Assembly: GCA_903929845.1 (NCBI GenBank)
Contig: CAIYWF010000011.1
Location: 1-18,754, forward strand
Direction: 5' to 3'
DNA length: 18,754 nt
Source of the DNA: an uncultured Chlorobiaceae bacterium
GTDB lineage: Bacteria; Bacteroidota; Chlorobiia; Chlorobiales; Chlorobiaceae
Under the pieces are notes generated by a model that searched no databases, had not been told where the DNA came from, and saw only the letters and a list, made by a program, of their open reading frames with translations. A program made the position numbers and the translations under genes. Shown in pieces: positions 1-6,934 of the stretch; position 1 is the first letter of the stretch, and each line of letters begins with the position of its first letter.

Positions 1-81
1 CACTTTTCTACACATTACCGAAAGGTACGTGATTCGATAAGTTGCTAATATATAATAAGTTAAAAATTCGCATTACACGAT

Positions 82-110
82 TTGGACAATGGCATCTTGT
101 AACCTATTTA
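82..110 (+). promoter_or_regulatory. Candidate sigma70-type promoter for the first membrane-protein gene
   Basis: TTGGAC at 82-87 and TATTTA at 105-110 are separated by 17 bases, in an AT-rich stretch. Transcription would start near 117, which leaves about 33 bases of leader before the ATG at 150. This placement argues against the TTG at 42 as the start codon. It is a motif match by eye only. Confidence 0.4.
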
Positions 111-149
111 ATTTATTTAAGTTATAACCGGACAGTAGTGATAAGACAT

Positions 150-674
150 ATGGTATCAACGACAAAAAAAACTCCGACTCCTCCGGGCGTGGCGATATGG
201 GTATCGGTAACGCTGCTCTGGGGAACGCTCTTTTACTGGACATCGATTTACATGTTGCATCTTGCCTCGCTCAAGCTTGGAGAAGGTTATTTCTGCCCGT
301 CAAAAAGTGAGCAGTTGCGTGTGTACGGCATTCATGTTCTGGTGTTGATTGTGTTTGCCCTTGTTGCGATGCTTGTACGAGGGATGCTTGATCCGGGCAG
401 CACAAAACAGGTGCAACGTTGGCAAAATATTTCTGAAGGGAAGGGAGAGAAGATCTTTGTCTCTTTCGCAGGAAGTCTTGCAACCAGTTTTTTCTTTACC
501 GCTCTCACCGCGTTGACCTTTCTTGTTAGTTCCGGGTTTTTTGGTTTTATGGTTGCCTTTACACTTCCGGTTGTTTTGCTTGCTGGAGCGTTTAATGTTG
601 CAGCAGGTATCGCTGCATCACTGATTGTCGGCCTGATTTTTTTGATTGCAAAGGTCGGCAGAAAAAAGTCATGA
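150..674 (+). CDS. Small multispanning membrane protein of unknown function (174 aa)
   Basis: I do not recognise this protein. From the ATG at 150 it has 174 residues. Hydrophobic segments lie at about 14-40, 58-79, 103-126, 129-152 and 154-168, and the tail is basic (KVGRKKS), so four or five membrane passes are likely. A polar loop at about 80-102 carries a DPGSTKQVQRWQ stretch. No cysteine pair, catalytic motif or transporter signature is visible. The frame stays open to a TTG at 42, but those 36 extra codons are AT-rich, look non-coding and would lie upstream of the candidate promoter, so ATG 150 is preferred. There is no clear Shine-Dalgarno site. The gene converges on tRNA-Ala. The open, strongly hydrophobic frame makes it a convincing gene, but a function cannot be given. 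Confidence 0.7.
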   Translation: MVSTTKKTPTPPGVAIWVSVTLLWGTLFYWTSIYMLHLASLKLGEGYFCPSKSEQLRVYGIHVLVLIVFALVAMLVRGMLDPGSTKQVQRWQNISEGKGEKIFVSFAGSLATSFFFTALTALTFLVSSGFFGFMVAFTLPVVLLAGAFNVAAGIAASLIVGLIFLIAKVGRKKS

Positions 675-702
675 AGAGTGTGGGCAGATGCAGAGGAACA
701 GA

Positions 703-740
703 AACAAAAAATGCCAGGTCGATGACTGCGCTTTTTTGTT
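703..740. terminator. Bidirectional terminator-like hairpin between the membrane protein and tRNA-Ala
   Basis: The arms AACAAAAAA (703-711) and TTTTTTGTT (732-740) pair over nine bases. The stem continues inward as GC/GC and CAG/CTG with single-base bulges at 712 and 729, around an eight-base loop (718-725). Because the outer stem is A/T-rich, either strand yields a T-run at the 3' end. The hairpin sits exactly between two convergent transcription units. Confidence 0.5.
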
Positions 741-747
741 CTTTTTG

Positions 748-820
748 TGGAGCTAAGGAGACTCGAACTCCTGACCCTTTGCATGCCATGCAAATGCTCT
801 ACCAACTGAGCTATAGCCCC
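748..820 (-). tRNA. tRNA-Ala (anticodon GGC)
   Basis: Reading the minus strand from 820, the cloverleaf is complete: a 7-bp acceptor stem (GGGGCTA with TAGCTCC), D arm GCTC/GAGC, anticodon stem TTTGC/GCAAA with loop ATGGCAT, five-base variable loop, and T arm AGGAG/CTCCT with loop TTCGAGT. The anticodon is GGC, which reads GCC and GCU alanine codons. The acceptor stem contains G3:U70, the classic alanine identity pair. Position 73 is A, and no CCA is encoded after it, so CCA would be added enzymatically. The gene is solitary, has its own candidate promoter just upstream, and ends at the shared hairpin at 703-740. Confidence 0.97.
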
Positions 821-833
821 ATGTTCAGTGCTA

Positions 834-862
834 ATTAAAAGAAAAAAAAGTTGTTTTTCCAA
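834..862 (-). promoter_or_regulatory. Candidate promoter for tRNA-Ala
   Basis: On the minus strand TTGGAA (862-857) and TTTAAT (839-834) are 17 bases apart, placing transcription initiation about seven bases before the tRNA 5' end. The -35 hexamer resembles those of the candidate promoters at 82 and 15884. The -35 overlaps a short inverted repeat (AAGTTG/CAACTT, 848-865) that on the minus strand is followed by eight Ts. It could alternatively be a weak terminator for antisense transcription. Confidence 0.4.
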
Positions 863-916
863 CTTGTTTTGTTGTTTCTTTGAGTGAGAAGCTGTTATTA
901 ATGAAAAAAGGCTGTT

Positions 917-1798
917 ATGTCGTTGTCGTTTGTTGTCAAGGAAGGTTTTTCAAGTATTGGAAGGGCTAAATTACCGGCAGCCATTACCGTTACAATAAGT
1001 TTTTTTGCTCTTGTGCTGCTTGGCCTTTTCAGTACTGTTTCTCTGAGTTTTTTTGATGTCATTCAGGAGCTTCGGAGCAGGGTAGAGCTTGAGGCTTTTC
1101 TCGGTGAATCGGTCGCTGAATCTCAGGCGATGGATGCTGTACGGCAGATAAAGATGCTCAAAGGAGTGCAGGAAGCCACGTATGTTTCGAAGGATGCGGC
1201 CGCACGGATTTTTGCACACGACTTTGGCGAGAATATTGTCACAATTCTCGGTTCCAATCCCCTCCCAAGATCGATTAAGCTGAAGTTTCTCCCTGACTAT
1301 GCTCATGCTGAAAGCATGGCGCGGATTGTTCCGAAAATACGTGACATTATTCCTGACGTTGATATACGGTATAATCAGGCATTTCTCGGTCAGATTGAGC
1401 AGAATGCAAGGTTGTTTACAATACTGACTGGTGGTATTGGTGTGTTGATTTCAGCAGGCACAGTTGTGCTGATTGGCTATACAATACGCCTTGCCATGTA
1501 TTCAAGGCAGGAAAAGATCAGAACAATGCGTCTGGTTGGTGCAACGGGCTGGTTTATTGGTGCACCCTATATTATCGAAGGGGCGCTTCAGGGCCTGCTT
1601 TCCGGCTTGCTCGCTGCAGGGGCAGTCTATTTGATGTTCGATCAATTGCTGTTCATGTATGAACCGGAAGTTTATAAGGTAATGCAACCTTCTGCGCTCA
1701 TGATTTACCCGTCAATTGTCATACTTGGTCTTCTGCTGGGTATCTTTGGCAGCGCCTTGTCCGTGAGCAAATATCTCAGGGTTGTTTCAAAACGATAG
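917..1798 (+). CDS. ftsX: Cell-division protein FtsX (ABC-type permease subunit)
   Basis: FtsX is the membrane half of the FtsEX complex, which couples FtsE ATPase activity to activation of septal peptidoglycan hydrolases. The 293-residue length suits the family. The layout is typical: an N-terminal membrane segment at about 20-45, a roughly 120-residue extracytoplasmic domain (about 46-165), then three more membrane segments at about 168-190, 212-240 and 262-285. The cytoplasmic loop RQEKIRTMRLVGAT (about 197-210) matches the family's conserved R-x-E-I-x-x-M-x-L-V-G-A-T motif. The ATG at 917 leads directly into the conserved N-terminus (SFVVKEGFSSIGR), although no good ribosome-binding site precedes it. 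The gene stands alone here; its partner ftsE is not in the window. It converges with nfo, leaving six bases between the two stop codons. Confidence 0.92.
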   Translation: MSLSFVVKEGFSSIGRAKLPAAITVTISFFALVLLGLFSTVSLSFFDVIQELRSRVELEAFLGESVAESQAMDAVRQIKMLKGVQEATYVSKDAAARIFAHDFGENIVTILGSNPLPRSIKLKFLPDYAHAESMARIVPKIRDIIPDVDIRYNQAFLGQIEQNARLFTILTGGIGVLISAGTVVLIGYTIRLAMYSRQEKIRTMRLVGATGWFIGAPYIIEGALQGLLSGLLAAGAVYLMFDQLLFMYEPEVYKVMQPSALMIYPSIVILGLLLGIFGSALSVSKYLRVVSKR

Positions 1799-1804
1799 CC
1801 TATC

Positions 1805-2647
1805 TTATTGTTCAAGAGAGTAGAGGAGGCTGATTTCTGAACTCCAGGCGTCGGAGTCAGGTGTTTCAAGGATCAGTGGAATCTCTTCAAAAGCAGTTGT
1901 ATTCATGATGTACGAGAAGACCTCCAGCCCGATTGTTCCTTTCCCGATACCTGCATGGCGGTCAACCCGGCTGCCCAGTGCTTGCATCGCATCGTTGAGA
2001 TGCATTCCCCGCAGGTATTGAAGTCCGACAATCCGGTCAAACTGACTGAAGGTGAACTCTGCTGCTTCGGCGGTCTGCAAGTCGTAACCGCTGGCGAAGA
2101 GGTGGCAGGTGTCGAGGCATACCCCCACCCTTGTTTTATCTGCAACCTGATCAACCAGTGAGGCGAGTTGTTCAAACCGGTGCCCAAGATTGGTACCCTG
2201 TCCGGCCGTGTTTTCAATAACGGCCGTTACCCCTTTTGTTGCATCAAGCGCCATATTTATTGATTCAGCAATAAGCTTCAGGCATTGTTCCTCATCAATC
2301 TCCTTCAGATGGCTTCCGGGATGAAAGTTCAGCATAAGCAGTCCGAGCTCTTCTGCTCGCTGCATCTCTTCGATAAAAGCCTCTCGCGCACGCTGGAGCT
2401 TGTCGGGGTCGGGACTGCCGAGATTGATGAGATAACTGTCGTGGGGCAGAATGTGTTCAGGCTTAAACCCGCCGTCACTGCAGTTTTTTTTGAACGTGTC
2501 AACTGAGGAGGTCGTGAGTTTCGGAGCTCTCCACTGGCGCTGGTTTTTTGTAAAGAGTGCGAATGCTTTTGCGCCGATGGCTGCGGCATGAAGCGGGGCA
2601 TTTTCGACACCTCCACCAATACTGACATGTGCGCCAACTCGTTTCAT
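1805..2647 (-). CDS. nfo: Endonuclease IV (AP endonuclease)
   Basis: This enzyme cleaves DNA 5' to abasic sites and removes 3' blocking groups in base excision repair, using a three-zinc centre in a TIM barrel. The protein has 280 residues. All nine metal ligands are visible and fall at the same numbers as in the E. coli enzyme: H69, H109, E145, D179, H182, H216, D229, H231 and E261. Family signatures are present: VCLDTCHLFASGYD (about 176-189), HLNDA (216-220) and RHAGIGKG (230-237). The ATG at 2647 gives the expected N-terminus (KRVGAHVSIGGG). It is the last gene of the purN-queE-glycosyltransferase-nfo operon, 13 bases after the preceding stop. Its 3' end nearly abuts ftsX from the opposite strand. 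Confidence 0.97.
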   Translation of the reverse strand: MKRVGAHVSIGGGVENAPLHAAAIGAKAFALFTKNQRQWRAPKLTTSSVDTFKKNCSDGGFKPEHILPHDSYLINLGSPDPDKLQRAREAFIEEMQRAEELGLLMLNFHPGSHLKEIDEEQCLKLIAESINMALDATKGVTAVIENTAGQGTNLGHRFEQLASLVDQVADKTRVGVCLDTCHLFASGYDLQTAEAAEFTFSQFDRIVGLQYLRGMHLNDAMQALGSRVDRHAGIGKGTIGLEVFSYIMNTTAFEEIPLILETPDSDAWSSEISLLYSLEQ

Positions 2648-2660
2648 AACATCTTTGAAG

Positions 2661-3665
2661 TTAATCGGTTGTGTTGAAATTTCTTGCCTGTTCAGCAGTG
2701 AGATTCAGCGTTTTTCGAATAGTAAAAGCGCTCCTTCTGGATGAAGATGTTGAAAGCATTTCGCCCAGCAGCCCGGTAGAAAAAAGCTGCACGCCAAGAA
2801 TAAGCAGCAGAATGCCGAGAAAAAGTATCGGGCGGTTGCTCACCGGTTTATGGAGTAGAATTTTCTCGAGGGTGACATAGAGGCTGATGAGAAAGCCGAA
2901 AAGAAAGCTTGTGAGGCCAGCCATTCCAAAAAAGTGCATCGGGCGGCGAACATAGCGCGTGATGAAGAGCACCGAAAGAAAATCAAAAAGCCCTGAAAAA
3001 AACCTTGATGAACCATATTTGGTGCTGCCGAATTTTCTCGGATGGTGTGTAACCGGTTGTTCGGCAATCCTGAAACCCATCCAGTGAACGAGTACCGGAA
3101 TATAGCGGTGCATGTCGCCATGCAGCTCCAGCCGTCGGGTCACCTCTTTTCGGTACACCTTCAGGCCGCAGTTGAAATCGTGAAGAGTGATGCCGGTAAA
3201 AAGACGGGTCACTCCATTAAAAAGCTTCGAAGGAATGGTTTTGGAGAGCGGATCCTTGCGCTGCTGCTTCCATCCACTGACCAGATCATACCCTTCTTGC
3301 AGCTTTTTGATCATCTCCTTCATGGCAAAGGGGTCGTCTTGCATGTCGGCATCGATGGTGCAGACGTAGTCACCGGTGGCGGCCATGAACCCTGCCGAGA
3401 GTGCAGCGGTTTTTCCAAAGTTTTTCTGAAACGAGATGAGGCGAAGCTCGGGTCTTGAGGGAATCATGCGGCTTATCAGGGTACGCGAATCGTCTGTAGA
3501 GCCATCGTCAACCATGATAATTTCAAACGCAAACGGCTCCTGAAAGAGGGCGTGCAACTCCTTTTCGCCCATGGCGGCAGAAAGTTGCTCAAGCAGCTCA
3601 GGAAGCGATTCCCGTTCATTGAAGAGCGGAACGACGATTGAGAGATGACAGTTGATCGTTGACAA
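2661..3665 (-). CDS. GT2-family glycosyltransferase with two C-terminal membrane helices (polyprenyl-phosphate type)
   Basis: The enzyme probably transfers a sugar from a nucleotide donor to undecaprenyl phosphate at the inner membrane face, as GtrB, ArnC and DPM1-like enzymes do. The actual sugar is not readable from sequence. An N-terminal GT-A domain spans about 8-235, with LSIVVPLFNE (8-17), VDDGS (52-56), the metal-binding DAD (105-107) and DFNCGLKVYR (163-172). Two membrane helices follow at about 244-266 and 278-300. The length of 334 aa is normal. The start is uncertain: the best-placed in-frame codon is TTG at 3665, because the catalytic domain begins only eight residues later and no ATG or GTG lies nearby. 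That start overlaps a degenerate heptamer repeat. Its operon partners (purN, queE, nfo) give no hint of the pathway. Confidence 0.88.
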   Translation of the reverse strand: MSTINCHLSIVVPLFNERESLPELLEQLSAAMGEKELHALFQEPFAFEIIMVDDGSTDDSRTLISRMIPSRPELRLISFQKNFGKTAALSAGFMAATGDYVCTIDADMQDDPFAMKEMIKKLQEGYDLVSGWKQQRKDPLSKTIPSKLFNGVTRLFTGITLHDFNCGLKVYRKEVTRRLELHGDMHRYIPVLVHWMGFRIAEQPVTHHPRKFGSTKYGSSRFFSGLFDFLSVLFITRYVRRPMHFFGMAGLTSFLFGFLISLYVTLEKILLHKPVSNRPILFLGILLLILGVQLFSTGLLGEMLSTSSSRRSAFTIRKTLNLTAEQARNFNTTD

Positions 3666-3674
3666 TGGACAAGA
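3647..3674. repeat. Degenerate tandem heptamer repeat (four units)
   Basis: Four seven-base units follow each other: GACAGTT, GATCGTT, GACAATG, GACAAGA. The repeat covers the TTG start region of the glycosyltransferase gene and runs into the gap between it and queE. The units are imperfect and the array is short. Confidence 0.4.
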
Positions 3675-3736
3675 AAGATAATGAGCTAAAGGAAACAGAG
3701 AGAGGAAAGGTAAGGAGTAGAGGGGGCAAAGCCAAA

Positions 3737-4408
3737 CTATACACCTCTTCTGGAGGGATCCCAGAAGTATTTGTGAAGCTGCAGTTGCATTCTTGCCCGG
3801 AGGCGGTCACGGAGCATCCATTCGGCAAGTTCGGCAGGATCAAGTTTACCGAATTTCACTCCCATCATGACGGTGAACGATTCGGCCAGTCGATGTTCAT
3901 GCAGAAGCGACGTTGCCCACTCATAATCCTCTTTTCCTGCGATTACGATTTTGAATTCAAAAGTATGGCAGTACGGTGGCTCTGCTGCAAACGCAAGCCG
4001 GATATTGTCAGGGTTGTTATGCTGTGCCACTCCTGATGAAGGACCCTTGATATCAATAATTTTATGAACGCGTTTATCAACCTTTTCGACAGAGATAAAT
4101 CCGCCTGTTTCAAGCAGTACTTTCTGATTGAGATCGCAGAGTTGTGCCATCAGCGGGTAGACTGCGGGCTGAAGAAGAGGCTCGCCTCCGGTGATTTCGA
4201 CAAAGGGAGCCTGAAAGGTAAGCGCCTTCTGAATAACCTCCTCTCTCTCAAGCTCGGCTCCCTTCTCTTCGGCATAGCCGGTGTCGCAACCCGCACAGCC
4301 GTGGCCGCACCCCGCAAGCCGTATAAAGGCGCAGGGCCAGCCAGCAAAGGAGCCCTCTCCCTGAATGGAGTGAAAAATTTCGCTGATCTTGAGAGTGCTG
4401 GCGCTCAT
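3737..4408 (-). CDS. queE: 7-carboxy-7-deazaguanine synthase QueE (radical SAM)
   Basis: QueE converts 6-carboxytetrahydropterin to 7-carboxy-7-deazaguanine, an early step towards the tRNA base queuosine. The 223-residue protein carries the radical-SAM cluster cysteines as C-x3-C-x2-C (C34, C38, C41 in CGHGCAGCDT). The SAM-contacting TGGEP motif is at 73-77. The N-terminal SEIFHSIQGEG and C-terminal LHKYFWDPSRRGV are QueE hallmarks. The ATG at 4408 overlaps the purN stop codon in an ATGA arrangement, so translation is probably coupled. Another queuosine enzyme, QueG, lies about 5.3 kb away in a different operon on the same strand. The other pathway genes (queC, queD, queF, tgt, queA) are not in the window. 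Confidence 0.95.
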   Translation of the reverse strand: MSASTLKISEIFHSIQGEGSFAGWPCAFIRLAGCGHGCAGCDTGYAEEKGAELEREEVIQKALTFQAPFVEITGGEPLLQPAVYPLMAQLCDLNQKVLLETGGFISVEKVDKRVHKIIDIKGPSSGVAQHNNPDNIRLAFAAEPPYCHTFEFKIVIAGKEDYEWATSLLHEHRLAESFTVMMGVKFGKLDPAELAEWMLRDRLRARMQLQLHKYFWDPSRRGV

Positions 4409-5007
4409 GATCTCTGCAGGGTCAGGAGTTTTTCAAGGGCATCAGGATAAAGCGCATGTTCGCATGCCAGCACCCTTGCGGCAAGTGTCTCCGGAGTATC
4501 ATAGGGCAAGACCGGCACGGTTCGCTGAAGCAGAATCTTTCCCTTGTCATACTCCTCATTGACAAAATGCACCGTCGCTCCCGTTTCGGTTTCACTCGCT
4601 TCAAGCACAGCGGTATGAACATGAATTCCATACATCCCCTCACCACCGAATTTCGGCAGAAGAGCAGGATGGATGTTGAGCATCCTTTCCGGAAATGCAG
4701 CGACAACCGCATCCGGCACCTTGCGCATATAGCCCGCCAGAAGAATAATATCGATCTTATGCTCTTTCAGGCGTTCAACCATCGCCGTGGCAAACTCCTC
4801 GAAAGAGCTAAACTGTTTCTCAGTGATATGGAGCGTTGTTATGCCGTTTTGCTGCGCAAATTCCATAGCTCCGCACCGGGCACGGTTCGACAGGCAGAGG
4901 ACGATTTTTGCCGGTAGCGTCTTGTTCCTGATCGCCTGAAACAGCGCCTTGAAAGTGCTGCCGTTGCCGGAGCAGAAGACTGCGATGCGGGTTGTGTGGG
5001 TAGTCAT
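4405..5007 (-). CDS. purN: Phosphoribosylglycinamide formyltransferase (GAR transformylase)
   Basis: PurN transfers a formyl group from 10-formyltetrahydrofolate to GAR, the third step of de novo purine synthesis. The 200-residue protein has the Rossmann-like N-terminus IAVFCSGNGSTFKAL (8-22) and the loop AGYMRKVP (91-98). The catalytic triad is seen as N111 and H113 in LNIHPALLPKF, and D154 in FVNEEYDKGKI (148-158), matching N106, H108 and D144 of the E. coli enzyme. ATG 5007 is chosen because the conserved strand begins at residue 7; no obvious Shine-Dalgarno site precedes it. It is the first gene of a four-gene minus-strand operon. The other folate-dependent purine enzyme, PurH, is encoded 2 kb away in the divergent direction, separated from purN by two accessory-looking genes. 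Confidence 0.96.
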   Translation of the reverse strand: MTTHTTRIAVFCSGNGSTFKALFQAIRNKTLPAKIVLCLSNRARCGAMEFAQQNGITTLHITEKQFSSFEEFATAMVERLKEHKIDIILLAGYMRKVPDAVVAAFPERMLNIHPALLPKFGGEGMYGIHVHTAVLEASETETGATVHFVNEEYDKGKILLQRTVPVLPYDTPETLAARVLACEHALYPDALEKLLTLQRS

Positions 5008-5361
5008 TATGGTTATGGTCTTATTGATTTATTTTATTATAACTTCAATCCATTTCCAAGCTTTTCTGTTTTTCGGGAGTTTCTCTTCGGGTGTTCTCTC
5101 GTTTATGCTGTCTTGTTCCACGTCGGTCTTATTTTTTGTGGAATTATCCGTACCTTTTCCTTAAGATTTATTCTTATGATAATTTTTATTAATAGCGAGC
5201 ATGGACAAGGTGTCAAATCTTGACGCTGCAATTGCATAAGAAGAATCTGACCGGGAGTCGCAAGATTGTGTATCAAAGAAAAAGCTAATGCGTTCTATCA
5301 ATAGTGAGCGGACTGATGTTCAATTAATATATCGCCGCCATTACAGCGAAGGAGGGTTTAT
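5008..5361. other. Intergenic region between purN (-) and the membrane protein (+)
   Basis: These 354 bases contain no convincing gene. The plus-strand open frames crossing the purN start are low-complexity, T-rich translations without family features. The region must hold the promoters for two divergent units. I see a good TTGACA on the minus strand (5216-5211), a palindromic pair of -35-like boxes (5212-5224), and a strong ribosome-binding site (GGAGG, 5351-5355) at its right end. I see no recognisable riboswitch, including no purine-type aptamer. Confidence 0.6.
5189..5216 (-). promoter_or_regulatory. Candidate promoter for the purN operon, overlapping a small palindrome
   Basis: On the minus strand a perfect TTGACA (5216-5211) is followed after 16 bases by TATTAA (5194-5189). 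The leader to the purN ATG would be about 175 bases. The -35 box is half of an inverted repeat, GTCAA-ATC-TTGAC (5212-5224). The other half forms TTGACG on the plus strand but has no good -10 box at the right distance. Confidence 0.35.
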
Positions 5362-5898
5362 ATGTCCGATGCACTTTTAAGTTCAATATTATCTGCAGTT
5401 ATTGCTGGTGTGTTCACTTTGGTTGCAAAGCGAATGGAAACCAGCCACGCACATGATGATGCAAAGGCTATAGCTTCGCCAACGCCAGCAATAACAGCAA
5501 CAAGTCCAGCGATAAAGCCATTCGCAGGTGCAATCAACTACGGCTCAGCCATAAAACATATCGGTATTCTGCAGTTTCTGCTCAATATTGTTGGTTTTCT
5601 TGTTGGCATCATTGTGGGTGCAACGGGAGCAGGTACGGAAACGCTTATTTTGATGGCGTTGTTTATTGGGACAATTGTGCTCATTGCCGGGTTCTTCTGG
5701 TCGGCGTTATCAGTCGAAAAGTCCATGATATGGAAGTATCTGGTTGTTGTGGCTCTTGGTGTCGCCATTACTACCTTGATCATTAACTCTATTATTCTGC
5801 AAATACCGCTCTCACTTGCAAGTCTTGCCGTTGCACTTGTGCAAAACTTTTCATGTATGGGTATCGGTGGATTTATTGCCAGGGCTATAAAAAAATAA
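5362..5898 (+). CDS. Hypothetical five-segment membrane protein (178 aa)
   Basis: I do not recognise this protein. It begins with a hydrophobic stretch (about 5-22), followed by a polar, Ala/Thr/Pro-rich linker (about 25-62, containing HAHDDAK and a run of TPAITATSPAIKP). Four strongly hydrophobic segments follow at about 68-88, 93-115, 124-146 and 149-173, and the protein ends in a basic tail. The start is well supported: GGAGG at 5351-5355 lies six bases before the ATG, and this is one of the few strong Shine-Dalgarno sites in the window. It sits in the accessory-looking stretch between purN and purH, just upstream of a purH relic and an alpha/beta hydrolase. The linker followed by a four-helix bundle could suit a small sensor or channel-like protein, but that is a guess. 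Confidence 0.75.
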   Translation: MSDALLSSILSAVIAGVFTLVAKRMETSHAHDDAKAIASPTPAITATSPAIKPFAGAINYGSAIKHIGILQFLLNIVGFLVGIIVGATGAGTETLILMALFIGTIVLIAGFFWSALSVEKSMIWKYLVVVALGVAITTLIINSIILQIPLSLASLAVALVQNFSCMGIGGFIARAIKK

Positions 5899-5899
5899 T

Positions 5900-5989
5900 G
5901 CAGTTGCGAGTTCAGCCTCAATTTCAACCATAATCGGGTTTCCGGAAATCATGGACGGTCGGATCATGATATTGATTTGTTTACCATGA
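5900..5989 (+). pseudogene. Relic of an internal purH segment
   Basis: Bases 5913-5962 match purH bases 7206-7255 at 46 of 50 positions, including an unbroken 20-base run (5939-5958 against 7232-7251). Read in the purH frame, the relic encodes SISTIIGFPEIMDGR, against SISTITGFPEIMDGR in PurH (about residues 52-66). Weaker similarity continues left to about 5900. After 5962 it is lost, and the frame stops at a TGA (5987-5989) that overlaps the ATG of the downstream hydrolase. Neither a start codon nor the rest of purH is present, so this is a fragment and not a gene. It lies between the membrane protein and the hydrolase, in the same orientation as purH. Confidence 0.85.
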
Positions 5990-6930
5990 ACTACAAAACT
6001 CAATCGAATTGGCGGGAGATCCAACGCTTTCTTCCCAAAGAATTTCAGCTTGAGCTGGATAATGAACCTTCAGAAGAGAGGTGGCAGTGGGGAGGACACA
6101 AGATTCACCTTGACTGCTTTCGTAATCCTCGGTCAGAGGCGAAAGTGATCCTGTTTCATGGAGTCGGCACCAACGGGCGGCAAATGTCGACCATCCTGGG
6201 CAGTCCCTTGTTCAAGTGCGGCTTTGAAACCATTGCTATTGACATGCCCGAGTATGGCATGACCCGGGTTGCATTCGGTGAGCTGGTGACCTACGACGAT
6301 TGGGTTCAGGCAGGCAGTGATCTTATTGATGCTGAACTTGACAAAGATGGCAGGCCAATTGTGCTGTACGGTCTCAGTGCAGGCGGTATGCTTGCCTGGC
6401 ACGTAGCCGCGCTCAACAAAAAAGTCAAAGGCATCGTGGGTATGACCTTTCTCGATCAACAAGAACAACAGGTCCGCGATGAAACTGCGTTGAATTTCCT
6501 CATGAGTCGTATCGGGGTGCCATTGACCCATCTGGCAGCAAAAACGCCGCTGGCAGCTCTTCGTATGCCGATGAGCCTAGCGAGCAAAATGTCGGCGCTG
6601 GTCAACAATAAAGCAGCGCTCAAGGCTTGTTTGAGAGACAAAACGTCGGCGGGCAAATGGGTCACCATGAAGTTTCTCAGCTCACTCACCACGTATAAAC
6701 CTGTGGTTGAACCCGAAGCATTTGATATCTGTCCGATTTTACTGACCCAACCCGAAAAAGATAGCTGGACACCCTTGCATCTCAGCGAGCTTTTCCTCAA
6801 GCGTGTCAATCGTGTGCCGAAAAAGGTGGTGATGCTTGAACATGCTGGCCACTATCCAATCGAACAACCTGGACTGACACAGATGTGCGATGCGGTGGTA
6901 GACTTTATCCATTCCTGCCGTCTTGCCTGA
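5986..6930 (+). CDS. Alpha/beta hydrolase (serine hydrolase, S33/lysophospholipase-like)
   Basis: This is a cytoplasmic serine hydrolase of the alpha/beta fold, 314 residues from the ATG at 5986. The substrate cannot be predicted. Numbered from that ATG, the oxyanion region HGVGTNGR is at 58-65. The nucleophile elbow GLSAGG has its serine near 131. The acid is probably D259 (in PEKDSWTP) and the histidine H289 (in EHAGHYPIE), so the catalytic triad looks intact. A cap-like insert occupies about 155-240. There is no signal peptide. An in-frame TTG at 5977 would add three residues; ATG is preferred, although neither has a clear ribosome-binding site. The start follows directly after a purH relic whose terminal TGA overlaps this ATG. 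The gene is probably accessory and ends before a hairpin at 6935-6999. Confidence 0.85.
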   Translation: MNYKTQSNWREIQRFLPKEFQLELDNEPSEERWQWGGHKIHLDCFRNPRSEAKVILFHGVGTNGRQMSTILGSPLFKCGFETIAIDMPEYGMTRVAFGELVTYDDWVQAGSDLIDAELDKDGRPIVLYGLSAGGMLAWHVAALNKKVKGIVGMTFLDQQEQQVRDETALNFLMSRIGVPLTHLAAKTPLAALRMPMSLASKMSALVNNKAALKACLRDKTSAGKWVTMKFLSSLTTYKPVVEPEAFDICPILLTQPEKDSWTPLHLSELFLKRVNRVPKKVVMLEHAGHYPIEQPGLTQMCDAVVDFIHSCRLA

Positions 6931-6934
6931 TCGC

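Noticed and set aside
42..149. N-terminal extension of the first membrane protein from TTG 42
   Set aside because: The 36 codons are AT-rich with no family-like or membrane pattern, and a plausible promoter lies between this TTG and the ATG at 150.
4456..4917. Plus-strand open frame of 153 codons across purN
   Set aside because: It is antisense to a complete PurN with an intact catalytic triad, and shows no recognisable motif or ribosome-binding site.
4949..5223. Two plus-strand open frames of about 70 codons beginning inside purN and crossing into the intergenic region
   Set aside because: The translations are low-complexity (F, L and S rich from T-rich DNA), with no ribosome-binding site, and they run antisense into the purN start.
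5008..5361. A purine riboswitch or other structured leader upstream of purN
   Set aside because: I found no purine-aptamer core or convincing expression platform; only a promoter-like box and a short palindrome are visible.
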